DNA of 64,000 bases from an uncultured Sutterella sp. (lineage in GTDB: Bacteria; Pseudomonadota; Gammaproteobacteria; Burkholderiales; Burkholderiaceae_F), in contig CAAGKD010000105.1 of the NCBI GenBank assembly GCA_900770335.1, positions 1 to 64,000 of the forward strand, given 5' to 3'. A program made the position numbers and the translations under genes. The notes under the pieces are model-generated. The model saw only the letters and a program-made list of their open reading frames with translations, was not told where the DNA came from and ran no database searches. This document shows, one piece after another, positions 9,867 through 19,103 of the stretch; the stretch's first letter is position 1; every line of letters begins with the position of its first letter.

Positions 9867-9909
9867 TCTGTCGCCGAAGCAGCTCCGCTAGGGAGCCGCT
9901 TCACGGACT

Positions 9910-10173
9910 TCAGCGGCGGCGCTGCTGGCCGCCCTGGGGGGCGGGGGCGCGGCCTTCGATATGGCGGAAGGTGATACGGCCCTTCGTCAGATCGTACGGC
10001 GAAAGCTCGAGCGACACGCGATCGCCGGCGAGGATGCGGATGTGGTGCTTGCGCATCTTGCCGTTGGTGTAAGCGATGAGTTCGTGACCGTTGTCAAGCT
10101 TCACTTTGTAGCGAGCGTCCGGGAGGACTTCCAGGACCTGGCCCGACATCTCGATGAGATCTTCCTTTGCCAT
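9910..10173 (-). CDS. infA: Translation initiation factor IF-1
   Basis: An 87-residue IF-1: a single S1/OB-fold domain that binds the ribosomal A site during initiation. The start [19 protein letters not shown], the block [20 protein letters not shown] and [20 protein letters not shown] are unmistakable IF-1. The C-terminus carries a basic, glutamine-rich tail (GGQQRRR) of about 15 residues beyond the 72-residue core found in E. coli; extended forms like this are known in Burkholderiales, where two infA copies are common. ATG 10173 is chosen because it gives the family N-terminus. The upstream leader has no strong Shine-Dalgarno. It stands alone, not in a ribosomal protein operon. Confidence 0.95.
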   Translation of the reverse strand: MAKEDLIEMSGQVLEVLPDARYKVKLDNGHELIAYTNGKMRKHHIRILAGDRVSLELSPYDLTKGRITFRHIEGRAPAPQGGQQRRR

Positions 10174-10525
10174 ATGAATTGAAAAGTGGAATGTGAAAGC
10201 CCGGGACGGGGGGCGCAAACCGCGCGATTCCGCCGCTCCGGAATGGTTGAAGCGGTTGATTTTACACCGCTTTGTCAAAATACGGCGATCGCCCGGATGG
10301 TTTTTCAGACACGCCGCAGACGCCCGGACGCGTCAGGCTTCCCCTTAAGAACGGGAAAATCCACCCGGGATATCATTCACTTCGACCTTCCGGCCGCGGC
10401 CCCGAGCGGCCCGCCGGAGCGCCAGCACAGCGATTGAAAGCGCATGAGCGCGCCGCGGCGGACCCGATCGACCCGGCGCGAAGCCCCTCTCACCCAAAGC
10501 CCGAGAGCACATTCCGGAGTCAGCC
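10174..10525. other. Divergent intergenic region between infA and hemG
   Basis: About 350 bases with no convincing gene; short open frames here show no recognisable protein pattern. On the minus strand a TTGACA and a TAAAAT occur close together (about 10257-10280), but the spacing is too short for one sigma70 promoter. The only clear element is GGAG nine bases before the hemG ATG. Confidence 0.5.
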
Positions 10526-11065
10526 ATGAAATCCATTCTCGTCCTCTACTACAGCCACGGCGGCCACACCGCCCGCATCGCCCGCCGCGTCTGGGAAACG
10601 GTCATCGCCGAAGGCAACCAGGCTGACCTCATGAGCGTCATGGAGGCCGACCGCGAGGGCCTTGACTGGAACAAGTACGACACGGTCATCGTCGGCTGCC
10701 CGGTCATCTACGGCAAGTTCAACCGCCAGCTCGTCGCCTTCGTGAACCGCTACAAGGCCATCCTCGACGCCAAGGCCACGAGCTTCTTCTCCGTCTCCGT
10801 CGTCGCCCGCACGCCCGCCAAGTGCACGCCCGAGGGGAACCTCTACACGCGCAAGTTCCTTGAGGGCAACCCCTGGAAGCCCAAGGACGCCCACTGCTTC
10901 GCCGGCAAGGTCGACTACCCGAACTGGGGCTGGCTCGACACCAAGGCGATCCAGATGATCATGAAGATGACGAAGGGCCCGACGGAGCCGACCGCGATCA
11001 TCGACTACACCGACTGGGAGGACGTCAAGGAGTACGCCAAGCACTGCCTGACGCTGCAGGCCTGA
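10526..11065 (+). CDS. hemG: Menaquinone-dependent protoporphyrinogen IX dehydrogenase
   Basis: A 179-residue flavodoxin-fold protein. The FMN phosphate-binding loop is YYSHGGHTARIA (residues 9-20), GCPVIYGKFN follows, and the C-terminal helix block WLDTKAIQMIMKMTKGPT corresponds to the HemG signature that anchors the enzyme near the membrane. HemG oxidises protoporphyrinogen IX to protoporphyrin IX using menaquinone, so haem can be made without oxygen. Length and motifs match E. coli HemG (about 181 residues), which distinguishes it from WrbA or ordinary flavodoxins. It is monocistronic, with its own terminator downstream. Confidence 0.88.
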   Translation: MKSILVLYYSHGGHTARIARRVWETVIAEGNQADLMSVMEADREGLDWNKYDTVIVGCPVIYGKFNRQLVAFVNRYKAILDAKATSFFSVSVVARTPAKCTPEGNLYTRKFLEGNPWKPKDAHCFAGKVDYPNWGWLDTKAIQMIMKMTKGPTEPTAIIDYTDWEDVKEYAKHCLTLQA

Positions 11066-11092
11066 CGCCTCCGGCGCCTTCGCCCTGACGAC

Positions 11093-11146
11093 CAAGCCGG
11101 CCCATGAACCGCGGGTTTTCTCCCGGGTTCAGGCCGGCTTTTCGCA
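11093..11146 (+). terminator. Rho-independent terminator after hemG
   Basis: Long hairpin beginning AAGCCGGCCC and ending GGCCGGCTT, with an inner GAACC...GGGTTC stem, followed by TTCGCATTTT. Clear intrinsic terminator. Confidence 0.85.
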
Positions 11147-11215
11147 TTTTCGGAACGGTTTTTCGCAGTACGCTTCAGTTACACTGCCCGAACCTTGAAT
11201 TCCGCGGAAATCCTC

Positions 11216-12895
11216 ATGCCCGACTTTCCCTGGTACGGCGTCTATCCTGAAGGCGTTCCCCACACGATCGATCCCGACAGCATCCCCAACCTCCCGGCCA
11301 TCCTCGACGGCGCCGCGGAGCGCTTTCCCAGGAGGAAGGGATACACGAATCTCGGCGCGAGCATCACCTACGCGGACGCCGTGCGGCTCTCGAAGGACTT
11401 CGCCGCGTACCTGCAGTCCCGTCCGGACCTTCAGCCCGGCGACCGCGTCGCGCTGATGATGCCCAACCTGCTGCAGTACGTCATCGCCGTCTTCGGCATC
11501 CTGCGCGCGGGCATGACGGTCGTGAACATCAACCCGCTCTACACGGCCCGCGAGGTGCACCACACCCTCCGGGACTCGGGCGCCAAGGCCGTCGTCATCA
11601 TCGAGAACTTTGCGCACACGCTCGAGCAGGCGCTGCCCGACACGAAGTGCTCGAACGTCATCCTCACGGGCGCCGGGGACATGCTTCCCTTCCCCAAGCG
11701 CGAGCTCGTGAACTTCATCATCCGGCGCGTCAAGAAGATGGTGAAGCCCTACTCGATCCCGGGCGCCGTCTGGTGGCGCGACGCGCTCGCCCAAGGCGCA
11801 CGCACGGGCTTCCGTCCCGTCGAGGTGTCCTCCTCCGACCTCGCGTTCCTGCAGTACACGGGCGGCACGACGGGCGTGGCGAAGGGCGCCGAGCTCACGC
11901 ACCGGAACATCATCGCCAACATCCTGCAGGTGAGCGCCTGGATCTCGGTCAACTTCGAGCAGGGCAAGGAGACCGTCCTCACGGCGCTCCCGCTCTATCA
12001 CGTCTTCTCCCTCACGGCGACGCTCGTCTTCACGAACTGGGCCGCCGAGATGGTGCTCATCACCAACCCGCGCGACATGACGAAGCTCGCCCGCGAGTGC
12101 GCAAGCCACGACGTCTCCGTGATCATCGGCGTCAACACGCTCTTTGCGGCGCTTCTGAGAAACGAAGCCTTCCGCTCGGCGAAGCTCGGCCGCCTCAAGC
12201 TCACCTGCGGCGGCGGCGCCCAGGTCCAGAAAGTCGTGGCCGAGGAGTGGAAGTCCGTCACGGGCTGCCCGATCCTCGAGGCTTACGGCCTCACGGAATG
12301 CAGCCCGGGCGTGTGCGGCAACATCCCCGGCGAGCCGTGGGACGGCTCGGTGGGCGTGCCGATCCCGTCGACCGAGGTCTCCATCCGCGGCGCCGGCTTC
12401 GAGGATCTCGGCATCTGCCCCGAGGGGGCGGATCCCGCGCCCTACACGGGCGAGATCTGCGTGCGCGGCCCGCAGGTGATGCGCGGCTACTGGAAGAAGC
12501 CCGAGGAGACCGCGGGCGTGCTCCGCGACGGGTGGCTCCGCACGGGCGACGTCGGCCACATGGACCACCGCGGCGTCGTGTCGATCACCGACCGCAAGAA
12601 GGACATGATCATCGTCTCGGGCTTCAACGTGTACCCCAATGAGGTCGAGAACGTCATCGCCGCCATGCCCGGCGTGCTTGAGGTGGGCGTCACCGGCGTC
12701 GCCTCGGCCAAGTCCGGCGAGACGGTGAAGGCCGTGATCGTGAGGAAGGACCCCGCGATCACCGAGGAGGACGTCAAGCAGTGGTGCCGCAAGCAGCTCA
12801 CGCGCTACAAGGTCCCCCACGTGATCGTCTTCGTCGAGAGCCTCCCGAAGACGCCCGTCGGCAAGATCCTGCGCCGCGAGCTCAAGGATCTCTGA
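11216..12895 (+). CDS. fadD: Long-chain fatty acid-CoA ligase
   Basis: A 559-residue member of the ANL adenylating superfamily. It activates long-chain fatty acids to acyl-CoA with ATP at the inner membrane. Visible motifs are the AMP-binding P-loop YTGGTTGVAKGAE (about residue 213), EAYGLTECSPG, the GYWKKPEET and GWLRTGDVGHMD region (ATP/FACS motif), the hinge DRKKDMIIVSGFNVYPNEVE and the C-terminal catalytic lysine in TPVGKILRREL. ATG 11216 is preferred over the upstream in-frame TTG 11195, because GGAAA lies five bases before it and the protein then starts like other FadD. It is flanked by strong terminators on both sides, hence monocistronic. Confidence 0.92.
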   Translation: MPDFPWYGVYPEGVPHTIDPDSIPNLPAILDGAAERFPRRKGYTNLGASITYADAVRLSKDFAAYLQSRPDLQPGDRVALMMPNLLQYVIAVFGILRAGMTVVNINPLYTAREVHHTLRDSGAKAVVIIENFAHTLEQALPDTKCSNVILTGAGDMLPFPKRELVNFIIRRVKKMVKPYSIPGAVWWRDALAQGARTGFRPVEVSSSDLAFLQYTGGTTGVAKGAELTHRNIIANILQVSAWISVNFEQGKETVLTALPLYHVFSLTATLVFTNWAAEMVLITNPRDMTKLARECASHDVSVIIGVNTLFAALLRNEAFRSAKLGRLKLTCGGGAQVQKVVAEEWKSVTGCPILEAYGLTECSPGVCGNIPGEPWDGSVGVPIPSTEVSIRGAGFEDLGICPEGADPAPYTGEICVRGPQVMRGYWKKPEETAGVLRDGWLRTGDVGHMDHRGVVSITDRKKDMIIVSGFNVYPNEVENVIAAMPGVLEVGVTGVASAKSGETVKAVIVRKDPAITEEDVKQWCRKQLTRYKVPHVIVFVESLPKTPVGKILRRELKDL

Positions 12896-12917
12896 CGGCG
12901 CGCCCCTGCGGAGCGCG

Positions 12918-12968
12918 AAGGGCCGCGCAGCGGCGTCCCGACAAGGACGCCGCCCGCGGCCCTTTCCT
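12918..12968. terminator. Rho-independent terminator between fadD and the M20 peptidase gene
   Basis: Twenty-base arms (AAGGGCCGCG..GCGGCGTCC and GGACGCCGC..CGCGGCCCTT) with a short loop and a two-base internal mismatch, then TTCCTTT. Sits between converging genes and could serve both. Confidence 0.85.
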
Positions 12969-12985
12969 TTGCCGGAAAGCTTGCG

Positions 12986-14257
12986 TCAGGCGCGCGCCGG
13001 CAGGAGCGGCGCCTCGCCGCAGGCGCCCGCAAGCGCGGCCGCCGCGAGGAAGACGAGCTGCGGCCCCAGGGCCACGTCCGGCGTCATCTCAAAGAACTCG
13101 TTGAGCGAATGGGCGTTGACGCCCCGCCCGCCCGAGCACAGGCACGTCGACGGAATGCCGAGGCTCATCGGCGCGTTCGCGTCGGTCGAGGAGCACACGT
13201 ACTTCGTGAGGGGGATGCCGAGCACCTTCTGCGCGGCGCGCGAGACCTGCAGGACCGGGCAGTCGTCGGGCCGCATGCCCGCCGGCCGGTCGCCGATCTG
13301 CGTCTTCATGACGCGAAGCCGCCTGGCCTCGTCCGCAACGCCACAGAAGGCGTTCTCCTCGTCGACAGCCTCGTCGAAGGCCGCGAGCACGCGGCGCTCG
13401 AGGCCAAGAAGCTCCTCATTGTTCACCGAGCGCATGTCCACCTCGACCTCGCAGTGCGCGGCGATCGAGTTGACCGTCGTGCCGCCGCGGATCGTTCCAA
13501 TCGTGTAGGTGGTCTTCGGGTCGGAGGGAACGCGGAAGTTCGCGAGCTTCGCGCCCGCGCGGCAGATCGCGTGGACGGCCGAGGGACAGGCGCCGAAGTC
13601 GGCGTAGGAGTGCCCGCCCGTTCCGTCGACGGCGATGCGCCAGCGGTGTGAGCCCGTTGCGCCCCTGAGAACGCGGCCGACGTCGGTCGAGTCGACGGCG
13701 ATGAAGCCGTCGATATGGCGCGAGCCGTCAAAGAGCGCCTTGGAGCCGCGGATGTCGCCGTTGCCCTCCTCGCCGACGGTGCCGACGAAGAGGATGTCGC
13801 CCTCGGTCCCGATGGAGTTGTCGCAGAACATCCTGATGACCTGCAGGAGGGCGCGCAGCCCCGAGCAGTTGTCGCCGATTCCGGGTGCGCGGTAGACGTT
13901 CCCCTCGCGGCGCACCTTCACGTCCGTCCCGGCCGGAAAGACCGAGTCCATGTGCGCGCCGAGCGCGAGCACCGGGCCGCCTCCGCGCCCCGGGCGTCGC
14001 CCGACGACATTCCCGATCGGATCGACCGTCACGTCCTCCAGGCCGCACGCGCGCATGAGCTCAGCGACGCGGGCGGCACGGCGCTCCTCATGGAAGGTCG
14101 GCGACTCGATCTCGCAGAGCTCGATCTGCTCATTCATGGCCCGCTCCGTCTCGCGGGCGGCCTGCGCCATCGCGGCGCGCACCCCGGGCTTCGAAGCGAG
14201 ACGCTCCACCCCGGCAAGCACCGCTTCGGAAAGCGGCGGAAGTTTACTTTCAGTCAC
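12986..14257 (-). CDS. M20-family metallopeptidase (PepT/ArgE-like)
   Basis: A 423-residue zinc peptidase of family M20. Metal-binding motifs are visible in order: GAHMDSVFP (first histidine and aspartate), GIGDNCSGLRALL (bridging aspartate), GTVGEEGNGD (catalytic/metal glutamates), the dimerisation-domain GTGGHSYADFG, and the C-terminal histidine in GGRGVNAHS. These fit a cytosolic di-zinc aminopeptidase or deacylase; the substrate cannot be told from sequence. The GTG start at 14257 is preceded by GGAGAG at good spacing. It lies upstream of nothing obviously related; the S4-domain gene is 50 bases upstream in the same direction and may share its transcript. Confidence 0.88.
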   Translation of the reverse strand: MTESKLPPLSEAVLAGVERLASKPGVRAAMAQAARETERAMNEQIELCEIESPTFHEERRAARVAELMRACGLEDVTVDPIGNVVGRRPGRGGGPVLALGAHMDSVFPAGTDVKVRREGNVYRAPGIGDNCSGLRALLQVIRMFCDNSIGTEGDILFVGTVGEEGNGDIRGSKALFDGSRHIDGFIAVDSTDVGRVLRGATGSHRWRIAVDGTGGHSYADFGACPSAVHAICRAGAKLANFRVPSDPKTTYTIGTIRGGTTVNSIAAHCEVEVDMRSVNNEELLGLERRVLAAFDEAVDEENAFCGVADEARRLRVMKTQIGDRPAGMRPDDCPVLQVSRAAQKVLGIPLTKYVCSSTDANAPMSLGIPSTCLCSGGRGVNAHSLNEFFEMTPDVALGPQLVFLAAAALAGACGEAPLLPARA

Positions 14258-14307
14258 TTTTTTCTCTCCACATCAGTCCAATTCACCTGAACAGCCGGTC
14301 CGTCGCG

Positions 14308-14541
14308 TCAGGCGTCGGCCGCGACGAGGCGGATCGCGCGTCCCGCGACCTCGACAAGTTCGCCGCCGCGGAGCTTCCGGCCCCGGCGGGTCTCGACGGC
14401 GCCGTCCACGCGGACCTCGCCCTCAAGAATCCTCGCCTTCGCCTCGCCTCCGGTTGAAGCGACGCCCGCGGCTTTCATGAGCGCGTCAAGCGTGATGTAC
14501 TCTCCGCGAACTGCAAACGAAATTTCCGATTTTTCAGACAT
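14308..14541 (-). CDS. S4-domain RNA-binding protein (YbcJ-like)
   Basis: A 77-residue protein that is essentially one S4 RNA-binding domain: FAVRGEYITLDALMKAAGV, then GGEAKARILEGEVRVDG and RRGRKLRGGELVEV. This matches the small YbcJ/YaaA class thought to bind structured RNA; the target is unknown. ATG 14541 gives a complete domain. It is followed in the same direction by the M20 peptidase gene after 50 bases, and diverges from cidA. Confidence 0.85.
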   Translation of the reverse strand: MSEKSEISFAVRGEYITLDALMKAAGVASTGGEAKARILEGEVRVDGAVETRRGRKLRGGELVEVAGRAIRLVAADA

Positions 14542-14724
14542 CTTCCGTATTCTCTTTGATGATCTGCAGAGTCATGCCGCGCAGCGGCACAAATGCGCGT
14601 CCGCGCGCCGCCAGGTCTGCGCAACCGTGACAGAATGCACCACCTCATTATTTAGGACTTCGGCGGCCGCTCCGGCTCGATTGCGTAAAAACCCTGACAG
14701 CCCCAGGTCCCCGATCTTTCTCTC

Positions 14725-15081
14725 ATGCTTTCCTCCATTGCAATCGTTCTCGGCTATCAGATCGTCGGCGAGCTGATCAGCCGCGTCACGGGGCTTCCCG
14801 TTCCGGGCTCCGTCATCGGCATGACGCTCATGCTTCTCTCATTTCTCGTCAAGGATAACCTCATCGAGAAGGTCCGCCCCACGGCGGGCGTTCTCCTCGC
14901 GAACCTGTCGTTGCTCTTCGTGCCCGCAGGCGTGGGCATCATGCGTCACGGCCAGCGCTTCATCAACGAGGGCGTCGGCATCATGATCTCGCTCGTCGCC
15001 TCGACCGTGATCGCGATGCTCGTGACGGCATGGGTGATCCAGGCCGTCGAGAAGTGCATGCACATCAAGGACGAGGACTGA
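14725..15081 (+). CDS. cidA: CidA/LrgA-family holin-like membrane protein
   Basis: A 118-residue protein with four hydrophobic segments. PVPGSVIGMTLMLLSF and NLSLLFVPAGVGIMRH are the diagnostic CidA/LrgA blocks. In Gram-positives these holin-like proteins modulate murein hydrolase activity and cell death; in many bacteria CidA/B-type pairs are also implicated in export of small carboxylates such as pyruvate-overflow products. It is followed after four bases by cidB, so the two form one operon. No LytSR- or CidR-type regulator is adjacent. The gene symbol is by family resemblance; LrgA would be equally fair. Confidence 0.88.
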   Translation: MLSSIAIVLGYQIVGELISRVTGLPVPGSVIGMTLMLLSFLVKDNLIEKVRPTAGVLLANLSLLFVPAGVGIMRHGQRFINEGVGIMISLVASTVIAMLVTAWVIQAVEKCMHIKDED

Positions 15082-15085
15082 TCAA

Positions 15086-15820
15086 ATGGAAGCGATTCTT
15101 CTCAACGCGTTCGAGCATCTCGAGTCGAACCCCGCGTTCTGGCTCTGCCTCACGATCGGCTTCTACGTCTTCGGCCAGGTGATCTTCAAGGCGCTCCGGT
15201 TCAACCCCTTCGCGAGCCCGATCATCATCTCCGTGGCGATCCTCATCACGCTCCTCGTCGTGACGGGCATCCCCTACGAGACCTACTTTGCGGGCGCGGG
15301 CTTCATCCACTTCCTGCTCGGACCGGCGACGGTCGCGCTCGCCGTGCCGATCTACGACCAGCGCGCGAAGCTCGCCCGCCTGTGGCTGCCGCTCTCCCTG
15401 GGGCTGCTCGCCGGCTGCGCGGCGGCGATGGTCTCCGTGATCATCATCGGCTGGGCCCTGGGCGTGTCCTCCGAGACGATCCTCTCGCTCGTGCCGAAGT
15501 CCGTCACGACGCCGATCGCCATGGGCATCTCCGAGAGCATCGGAGGCATGCCGGACCTCACCGCCGCCCTCGTCGTTCTGACCGGCATGGTGGGCTCGAT
15601 CATCGGGCCGACGCTCTTCAAGCTCTTCCGCATCCGTTCGGACTCGGTCCGCGGCTGCGCCCTGGGCCTCTCGGCCCACGGCATGGGCACGGGCGCGGCG
15701 TTCCTCATCAGTCAGCGCGCGGGCGCCTTCTCGGGCCTCGCGATGGGCGTCTCGGGCATCATCTCGGCCTTCCTTGCGCCGCTCCTTGCATTCCCCGTGA
15801 TGCGCATGCTCGGCCTCTGA
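15086..15820 (+). CDS. cidB: CidB/LrgB-family membrane protein
   Basis: A 244-residue, multi-spanning membrane protein. FNPFASPIIISVAILI, GPATVALAVPIYDQ, PKSVTTPIAMGISESIGG and LGLSAHGMGTGAAF are all conserved LrgB/CidB blocks, including the PK-S-TTPIA loop. It is the partner of the CidA-like protein four bases upstream; together they are proposed to form a membrane system affecting autolysis or metabolite transport. No frameshift or truncation is seen. A good terminator follows. Confidence 0.9.
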   Translation: MEAILLNAFEHLESNPAFWLCLTIGFYVFGQVIFKALRFNPFASPIIISVAILITLLVVTGIPYETYFAGAGFIHFLLGPATVALAVPIYDQRAKLARLWLPLSLGLLAGCAAAMVSVIIIGWALGVSSETILSLVPKSVTTPIAMGISESIGGMPDLTAALVVLTGMVGSIIGPTLFKLFRIRSDSVRGCALGLSAHGMGTGAAFLISQRAGAFSGLAMGVSGIISAFLAPLLAFPVMRMLGL

Positions 15821-15871
15821 GGTCCTGCCCGCCTGCGCGCGCCCCGGAGCTCGCCCCTAGCGGCGAAGTTC

Positions 15872-15922
15872 AAAAAGGCGCCGGCTCCCGGCCGTCCCGA
15901 CCTGAAGCGGCGCCTTTTTTGT
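15872..15922. terminator. Rho-independent terminator after cidB
   Basis: AAAAAGGCGCCG and CGGCGCCTTTTTT arms around a GC-rich loop, with a T-run on the plus strand and a matching A-run that makes it work for the converging gene too. Confidence 0.85.
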
Positions 15923-15941
15923 TTCTTCTCATTGCATTCCG

Positions 15942-17078
15942 TCAGGCGAGGAGCGAAGAGATGCGCCTCACCGCCTCCGCCGCGCTCGCGTCGAGGCTTC
16001 TGCCGACGGACTGGCCGAGAAGAACGGCCTCAAGCTCCTCGCGCCCCTGCTCGCGCGCAGCCTTGAGAAGCGGCCGCATCAGGCGCTCGGGCGCGGGCCA
16101 GGGCGGCAGGCGCCCGGCGTAGTCCGCGAGCGCGTCAATGAGGGGCGAGGAGAGCGCGCGGACGAGGCGCCCCGAGTAGAGCCGCGTCGTCACGAGATTG
16201 GCCGCGCCCGCCCAGGCGAGCGCCTCCTTCGCATGCCGCGAGGCGAGGGACTCGCGCGTTCCGGTGAGGGCCGTGCCGAGCATCACCGCGCTCGCGCCCA
16301 TGACGCACGCGCCGAGCGCCTGCGCCGGATCGCAGATTCCGCCCGCCGCGATGACCGGCAGGCGCGTGGCGCGCGCCGCCGCGGGGACGAGCGCCGCGAG
16401 CCCCGTCAGGACGTCGTCACGGTCCTCGAAGGACGAGCGCGGACCGCCCGCCTCCGCCCCCTGCGCGACGATGGCGTCAACCTTCGCCGCGCGCAGGACC
16501 TTCGCCTCGCGCAGCGTCGTCGCCGTGCCGATGTTGCGGATCCCCGCGGCGAAGAGCGCCTCGGCCTCGGGCTCGCGGAATCCGCCGCACGTCGAGAGCG
16601 CCGCGGCGGGCCGGATCTCAAGGATCGCGGCGAAGCGCTCCGCGAAGGCCTCCCCCTCGCGCCGGCAGGCAAAGTCATAGAAGACCTCCCCCTCGGGCGT
16701 CGTGGGATCGGCAAGCCCGAGGTTCGTCATGACTTCGGACAGGCCGTTCGCGAGCTCCCTCAATTCCGCGGGATCCCGGACGCCGCGCGGCGCAATCCTG
16801 ATCTGGATCGCGAAGGGGCGGCGCGTGAGCTCGCGCACGCGGGCGGCCGCCTCCCGGATCTCCCCGGCCGTCATGCCGTCCGTCGGAAGGACGCCGAGGC
16901 CGCCGGCCTCGCTCACCGCGGCGACGAGCTCCGGCCCCGCAACGCCCGACATGGGCGCGGAGAGCACCGGGCGCATGACGCCCAGGCTCCGGCAGAACGC
17001 CTCCGTCCGACGGCGGCACTCCGCCAGGGCGTTCGCCGCGGCCGGGTTTATTTCTCGGGCGGCATTCTCTTCGGTCAT
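15942..17078 (-). CDS. Nitronate monooxygenase/FabK-like flavoprotein with a non-canonical active site
   Basis: A 378-residue NPD-family FMN TIM barrel. [26 protein letters not shown] is the N-terminal family signature, ending in [19 protein letters not shown] and [17 protein letters not shown], the phosphate-binding half. In nitronate monooxygenases the barrel normally shows an EAGGH block with the catalytic histidine. Here it reads [13 protein letters not shown], so proline (about residue 213) replaces that histidine. The protein may use another substrate or be a reductase; an FabK-type enoyl-ACP reductase is possible but unproven. ATG 17078 is preceded by GGAG; the frame is open further upstream only as an antisense shadow of mnmA. 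It is divergent from mnmA. Confidence 0.8.
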   Translation of the reverse strand: MTEENAAREINPAAANALAECRRRTEAFCRSLGVMRPVLSAPMSGVAGPELVAAVSEAGGLGVLPTDGMTAGEIREAAARVRELTRRPFAIQIRIAPRGVRDPAELRELANGLSEVMTNLGLADPTTPEGEVFYDFACRREGEAFAERFAAILEIRPAAALSTCGGFREPEAEALFAAGIRNIGTATTLREAKVLRAAKVDAIVAQGAEAGGPRSSFEDRDDVLTGLAALVPAAARATRLPVIAAGGICDPAQALGACVMGASAVMLGTALTGTRESLASRHAKEALAWAGAANLVTTRLYSGRLVRALSSPLIDALADYAGRLPPWPAPERLMRPLLKAAREQGREELEAVLLGQSVGRSLDASAAEAVRRISSLLA

Positions 17079-17159
17079 AGGAGGCTCCTCGCTAAAATCC
17101 GGGCCGTCACAAACTCTTGCGGCCGCACCAGATTGTATGCGGCCGTCCGATCCGAGCAC

Positions 17160-18248
17160 ATGTCCAAAGAAAAAGTCGTCGTGGGCCTCTCCGGAGGCGT
17201 GGATTCGTCCGTGAGCGCCTGGCTCCTCAAGGAGCAGGGCTACGAAGTCATCGGACTCTTCATGAAGAACTGGGAGGACGATGACGACAGCGAATACTGC
17301 TCGTCCCGACAGGACTTCATCGACGCCACGGCCGCCGCGGACGTCGTCGGCATCGACATCGAGGCCGTCAACTTCGCGAGAGAGTACAAGGAGCGCGTCT
17401 TCTCGGACTTCCTGCGCGAGTACTCCGCGGGCCGCACGCCCAACCCGGACATCCTGTGCAACTCCGAGATCAAGTTCCGCGCCTTCCTCGACCACGCGAT
17501 GCGCATGGGCGCGGACTGGATCGCCACGGGCCACTACGCCCGCACGCGGCGCTGCGCAGGCGTCACGGAGCTCCTGCGCGGCGTCGATCCGGGCAAGGAC
17601 CAGAGCTACTTCCTCCATCGCCTCAGCCAGGAGCAGATCGCCCGCGTCCTCTTTCCCGTCGGCGACATGATGAAGACCGAGGTGCGGTGCATCGCCGCCG
17701 AGATCGGACTGCCCAACGCGAAGAAGAAGGACTCGACGGGCATCTGCTTCATCGGCGAGCGCCCCTTCCGGGAGTTCCTCAGCCGGTACCTTCCGACGAA
17801 GCCCGGCCCCATCCGCACGCCTGACGGCAAGGTCGTCGGCGAGCACGTCGGCCTGTCCTTCTACACGCTCGGCCAGCGCAAGGGCATCGGCGTCGGCGGA
17901 CAGCACGACTCAACGGGCGAGCCCTGGTTCGTTGCGAAAAAGGACCTCGCGACGAACACGCTCTGGATCTGCCAGGGGCACGAGCACCCGTGGCTGCTCT
18001 CGCACGAGTTCGCCGCCGTCCGCCCGAGCTGGATCTCCGGGCGCGCCCCCGATCCCGCGGCGCCCGTCACGGTGAAGACACGCTACCGCCAGGCTGACGG
18101 GCCCTGCGAAGTCCGCGCCATGGGGCCGGAAGGTTTCACGCTCGGATTCGACGAGCCGCAATGGGCCCCCACGCCCGGCCAGAGCGCAGTGCTCTACCAG
18201 GGCGACATCTGCTTGGGCGGCGGGTTCATCGACGTCGTCAAGCCCTGA
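17160..18248 (+). CDS. mnmA: tRNA-specific 2-thiouridylase
   Basis: A 362-residue MnmA, which thiolates wobble U34 of tRNA-Lys, -Glu and -Gln with sulfur relayed from IscS. Features are the N-type ATP pyrophosphatase P-loop [10 protein letters not shown] (residues 9-18), the first catalytic cysteine in [14 protein letters not shown] (about 100), TGHYAR, and the second cysteine in [13 protein letters not shown] (about 196), then [11 protein letters not shown]. All catalytic residues are present. ATG 17160 is chosen for the family N-terminus; the frame is open far upstream only as a shadow of the opposite-strand gene. One of its substrates, tRNA-Lys(UUU), is encoded at 22005-22080. Confidence 0.95.
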   Translation: MSKEKVVVGLSGGVDSSVSAWLLKEQGYEVIGLFMKNWEDDDDSEYCSSRQDFIDATAAADVVGIDIEAVNFAREYKERVFSDFLREYSAGRTPNPDILCNSEIKFRAFLDHAMRMGADWIATGHYARTRRCAGVTELLRGVDPGKDQSYFLHRLSQEQIARVLFPVGDMMKTEVRCIAAEIGLPNAKKKDSTGICFIGERPFREFLSRYLPTKPGPIRTPDGKVVGEHVGLSFYTLGQRKGIGVGGQHDSTGEPWFVAKKDLATNTLWICQGHEHPWLLSHEFAAVRPSWISGRAPDPAAPVTVKTRYRQADGPCEVRAMGPEGFTLGFDEPQWAPTPGQSAVLYQGDICLGGGFIDVVKP

Positions 18249-18267
18249 TCCGAAGAAGCGCCTTGAC

Positions 18268-18310
18268 AAAGCAAGCGGCGCCTCCCTCGCGGGAGGCGCC
18301 GCTTGCTTTT
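18268..18310. terminator. Rho-independent terminator between mnmA and terC
   Basis: Perfect arms AAAGCAAGCGGCGCCTCCC and GGGAGGCGCCGCTTGCTTT around TCGC, followed by T. Converging genes on both sides can share it. Confidence 0.9.
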
Positions 18311-18341
18311 CGATGCTCCAGCGCTTGGCCGGAACCGACCG

Positions 18342-19103
18342 TCAGTTCTCCGAGGCGTCAGCCTTCGGAGCGACCTTGCTGAGCTTGAGCGCGGCCTCGT
18401 ACTCGGCGCGCTTTTTCCGCGCAAGGAGATGCCCGACGACGACAACAAGCAGCGCGCCGCCGATGCAGGCCGGGTAGTGGGCCATGAAGCTCATCTCGGG
18501 CCAGTGCGAGGCGACGTAGCCGTCCGAGACGACCATGCCGCCGGCGATCCAGCCGAGGAGCGCGCCGCCGAAGTAGATGATGATCGGGAAGCGGTCAAGG
18601 AGCTTCAGAACGACCTGGCTGCCGCACACGATGAAGGGAACGGAGACGAGCAGGCCGAAGATCACAAGAAGCGTCTGATGCGCCTCGTGCGCCTGCTGCG
18701 CGGCGCCCGCGATGGCGATCACGTTGTCGAAGGACATCACGAAGTCCGCGACGATGATCGTCTTGATGGCGCCGAGGAGCCTGGAGCTGCCCTCAATCTT
18801 CTCGTGGGAGTCGAACTCGGGGACGAGGAGCTTCACGCCGATCCAGAGAAGAAGGAGCGCGCCGACGGCCTTGAGGAACGGCAGGTCAAGAAGCATCACG
18901 GCGAACGTGATGAGCACCACGCGCAGAGCGATGGCGCCGGCCGTACCCCAGAAGATGCCCTTCGAACGCTGCTCGTGCGGCAGGTTGCGGCAGGCCATGG
19001 CGATGACCACCGCGTTGTCGCCTCCGAGCAGAATATCGATCATGATGATCTGCCCGATGGCGCCCCAATGCAGGTTCACCAGAAGGTCCCAGAGGTACTC
19101 CAC
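18342..19103 (-). CDS. TerC/YjbE-family integral membrane protein
   Basis: A 253-residue TerC-family protein with about seven membrane spans. The two conserved acidic signatures are visible: IDILLGGDNAVVIAMACRNL (residues 23-42) and VADFVMSFDNVIAIAGAA. Related proteins (YceF, Alx, TerC) export manganese or supply metal to secreted enzymes; the exact role here is not shown. The GTG start at 19103 is preceded by TAGGAG at six bases, which decides it over internal ATGs. The roughly 120-base upstream gap was inspected for a yybP-ykoY manganese riboswitch, which often precedes such genes; none was evident. recX lies upstream in the same direction. Confidence 0.87.
   Translation of the reverse strand: MEYLWDLLVNLHWGAIGQIIMIDILLGGDNAVVIAMACRNLPHEQRSKGIFWGTAGAIALRVVLITFAVMLLDLPFLKAVGALLLLWIGVKLLVPEFDSHEKIEGSSRLLGAIKTIIVADFVMSFDNVIAIAGAAQQAHEAHQTLLVIFGLLVSVPFIVCGSQVVLKLLDRFPIIIYFGGALLGWIAGGMVVSDGYVASHWPEMSFMAHYPACIGGALLVVVVGHLLARKKRAEYEAALKLSKVAPKADASEN

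Noticed and set aside
16233..17159. N-terminal extension of mnmA through about 300 upstream codons
   Set aside because: It is the antisense of the nitronate-monooxygenase-like gene; the MnmA family begins at ATG 17160.
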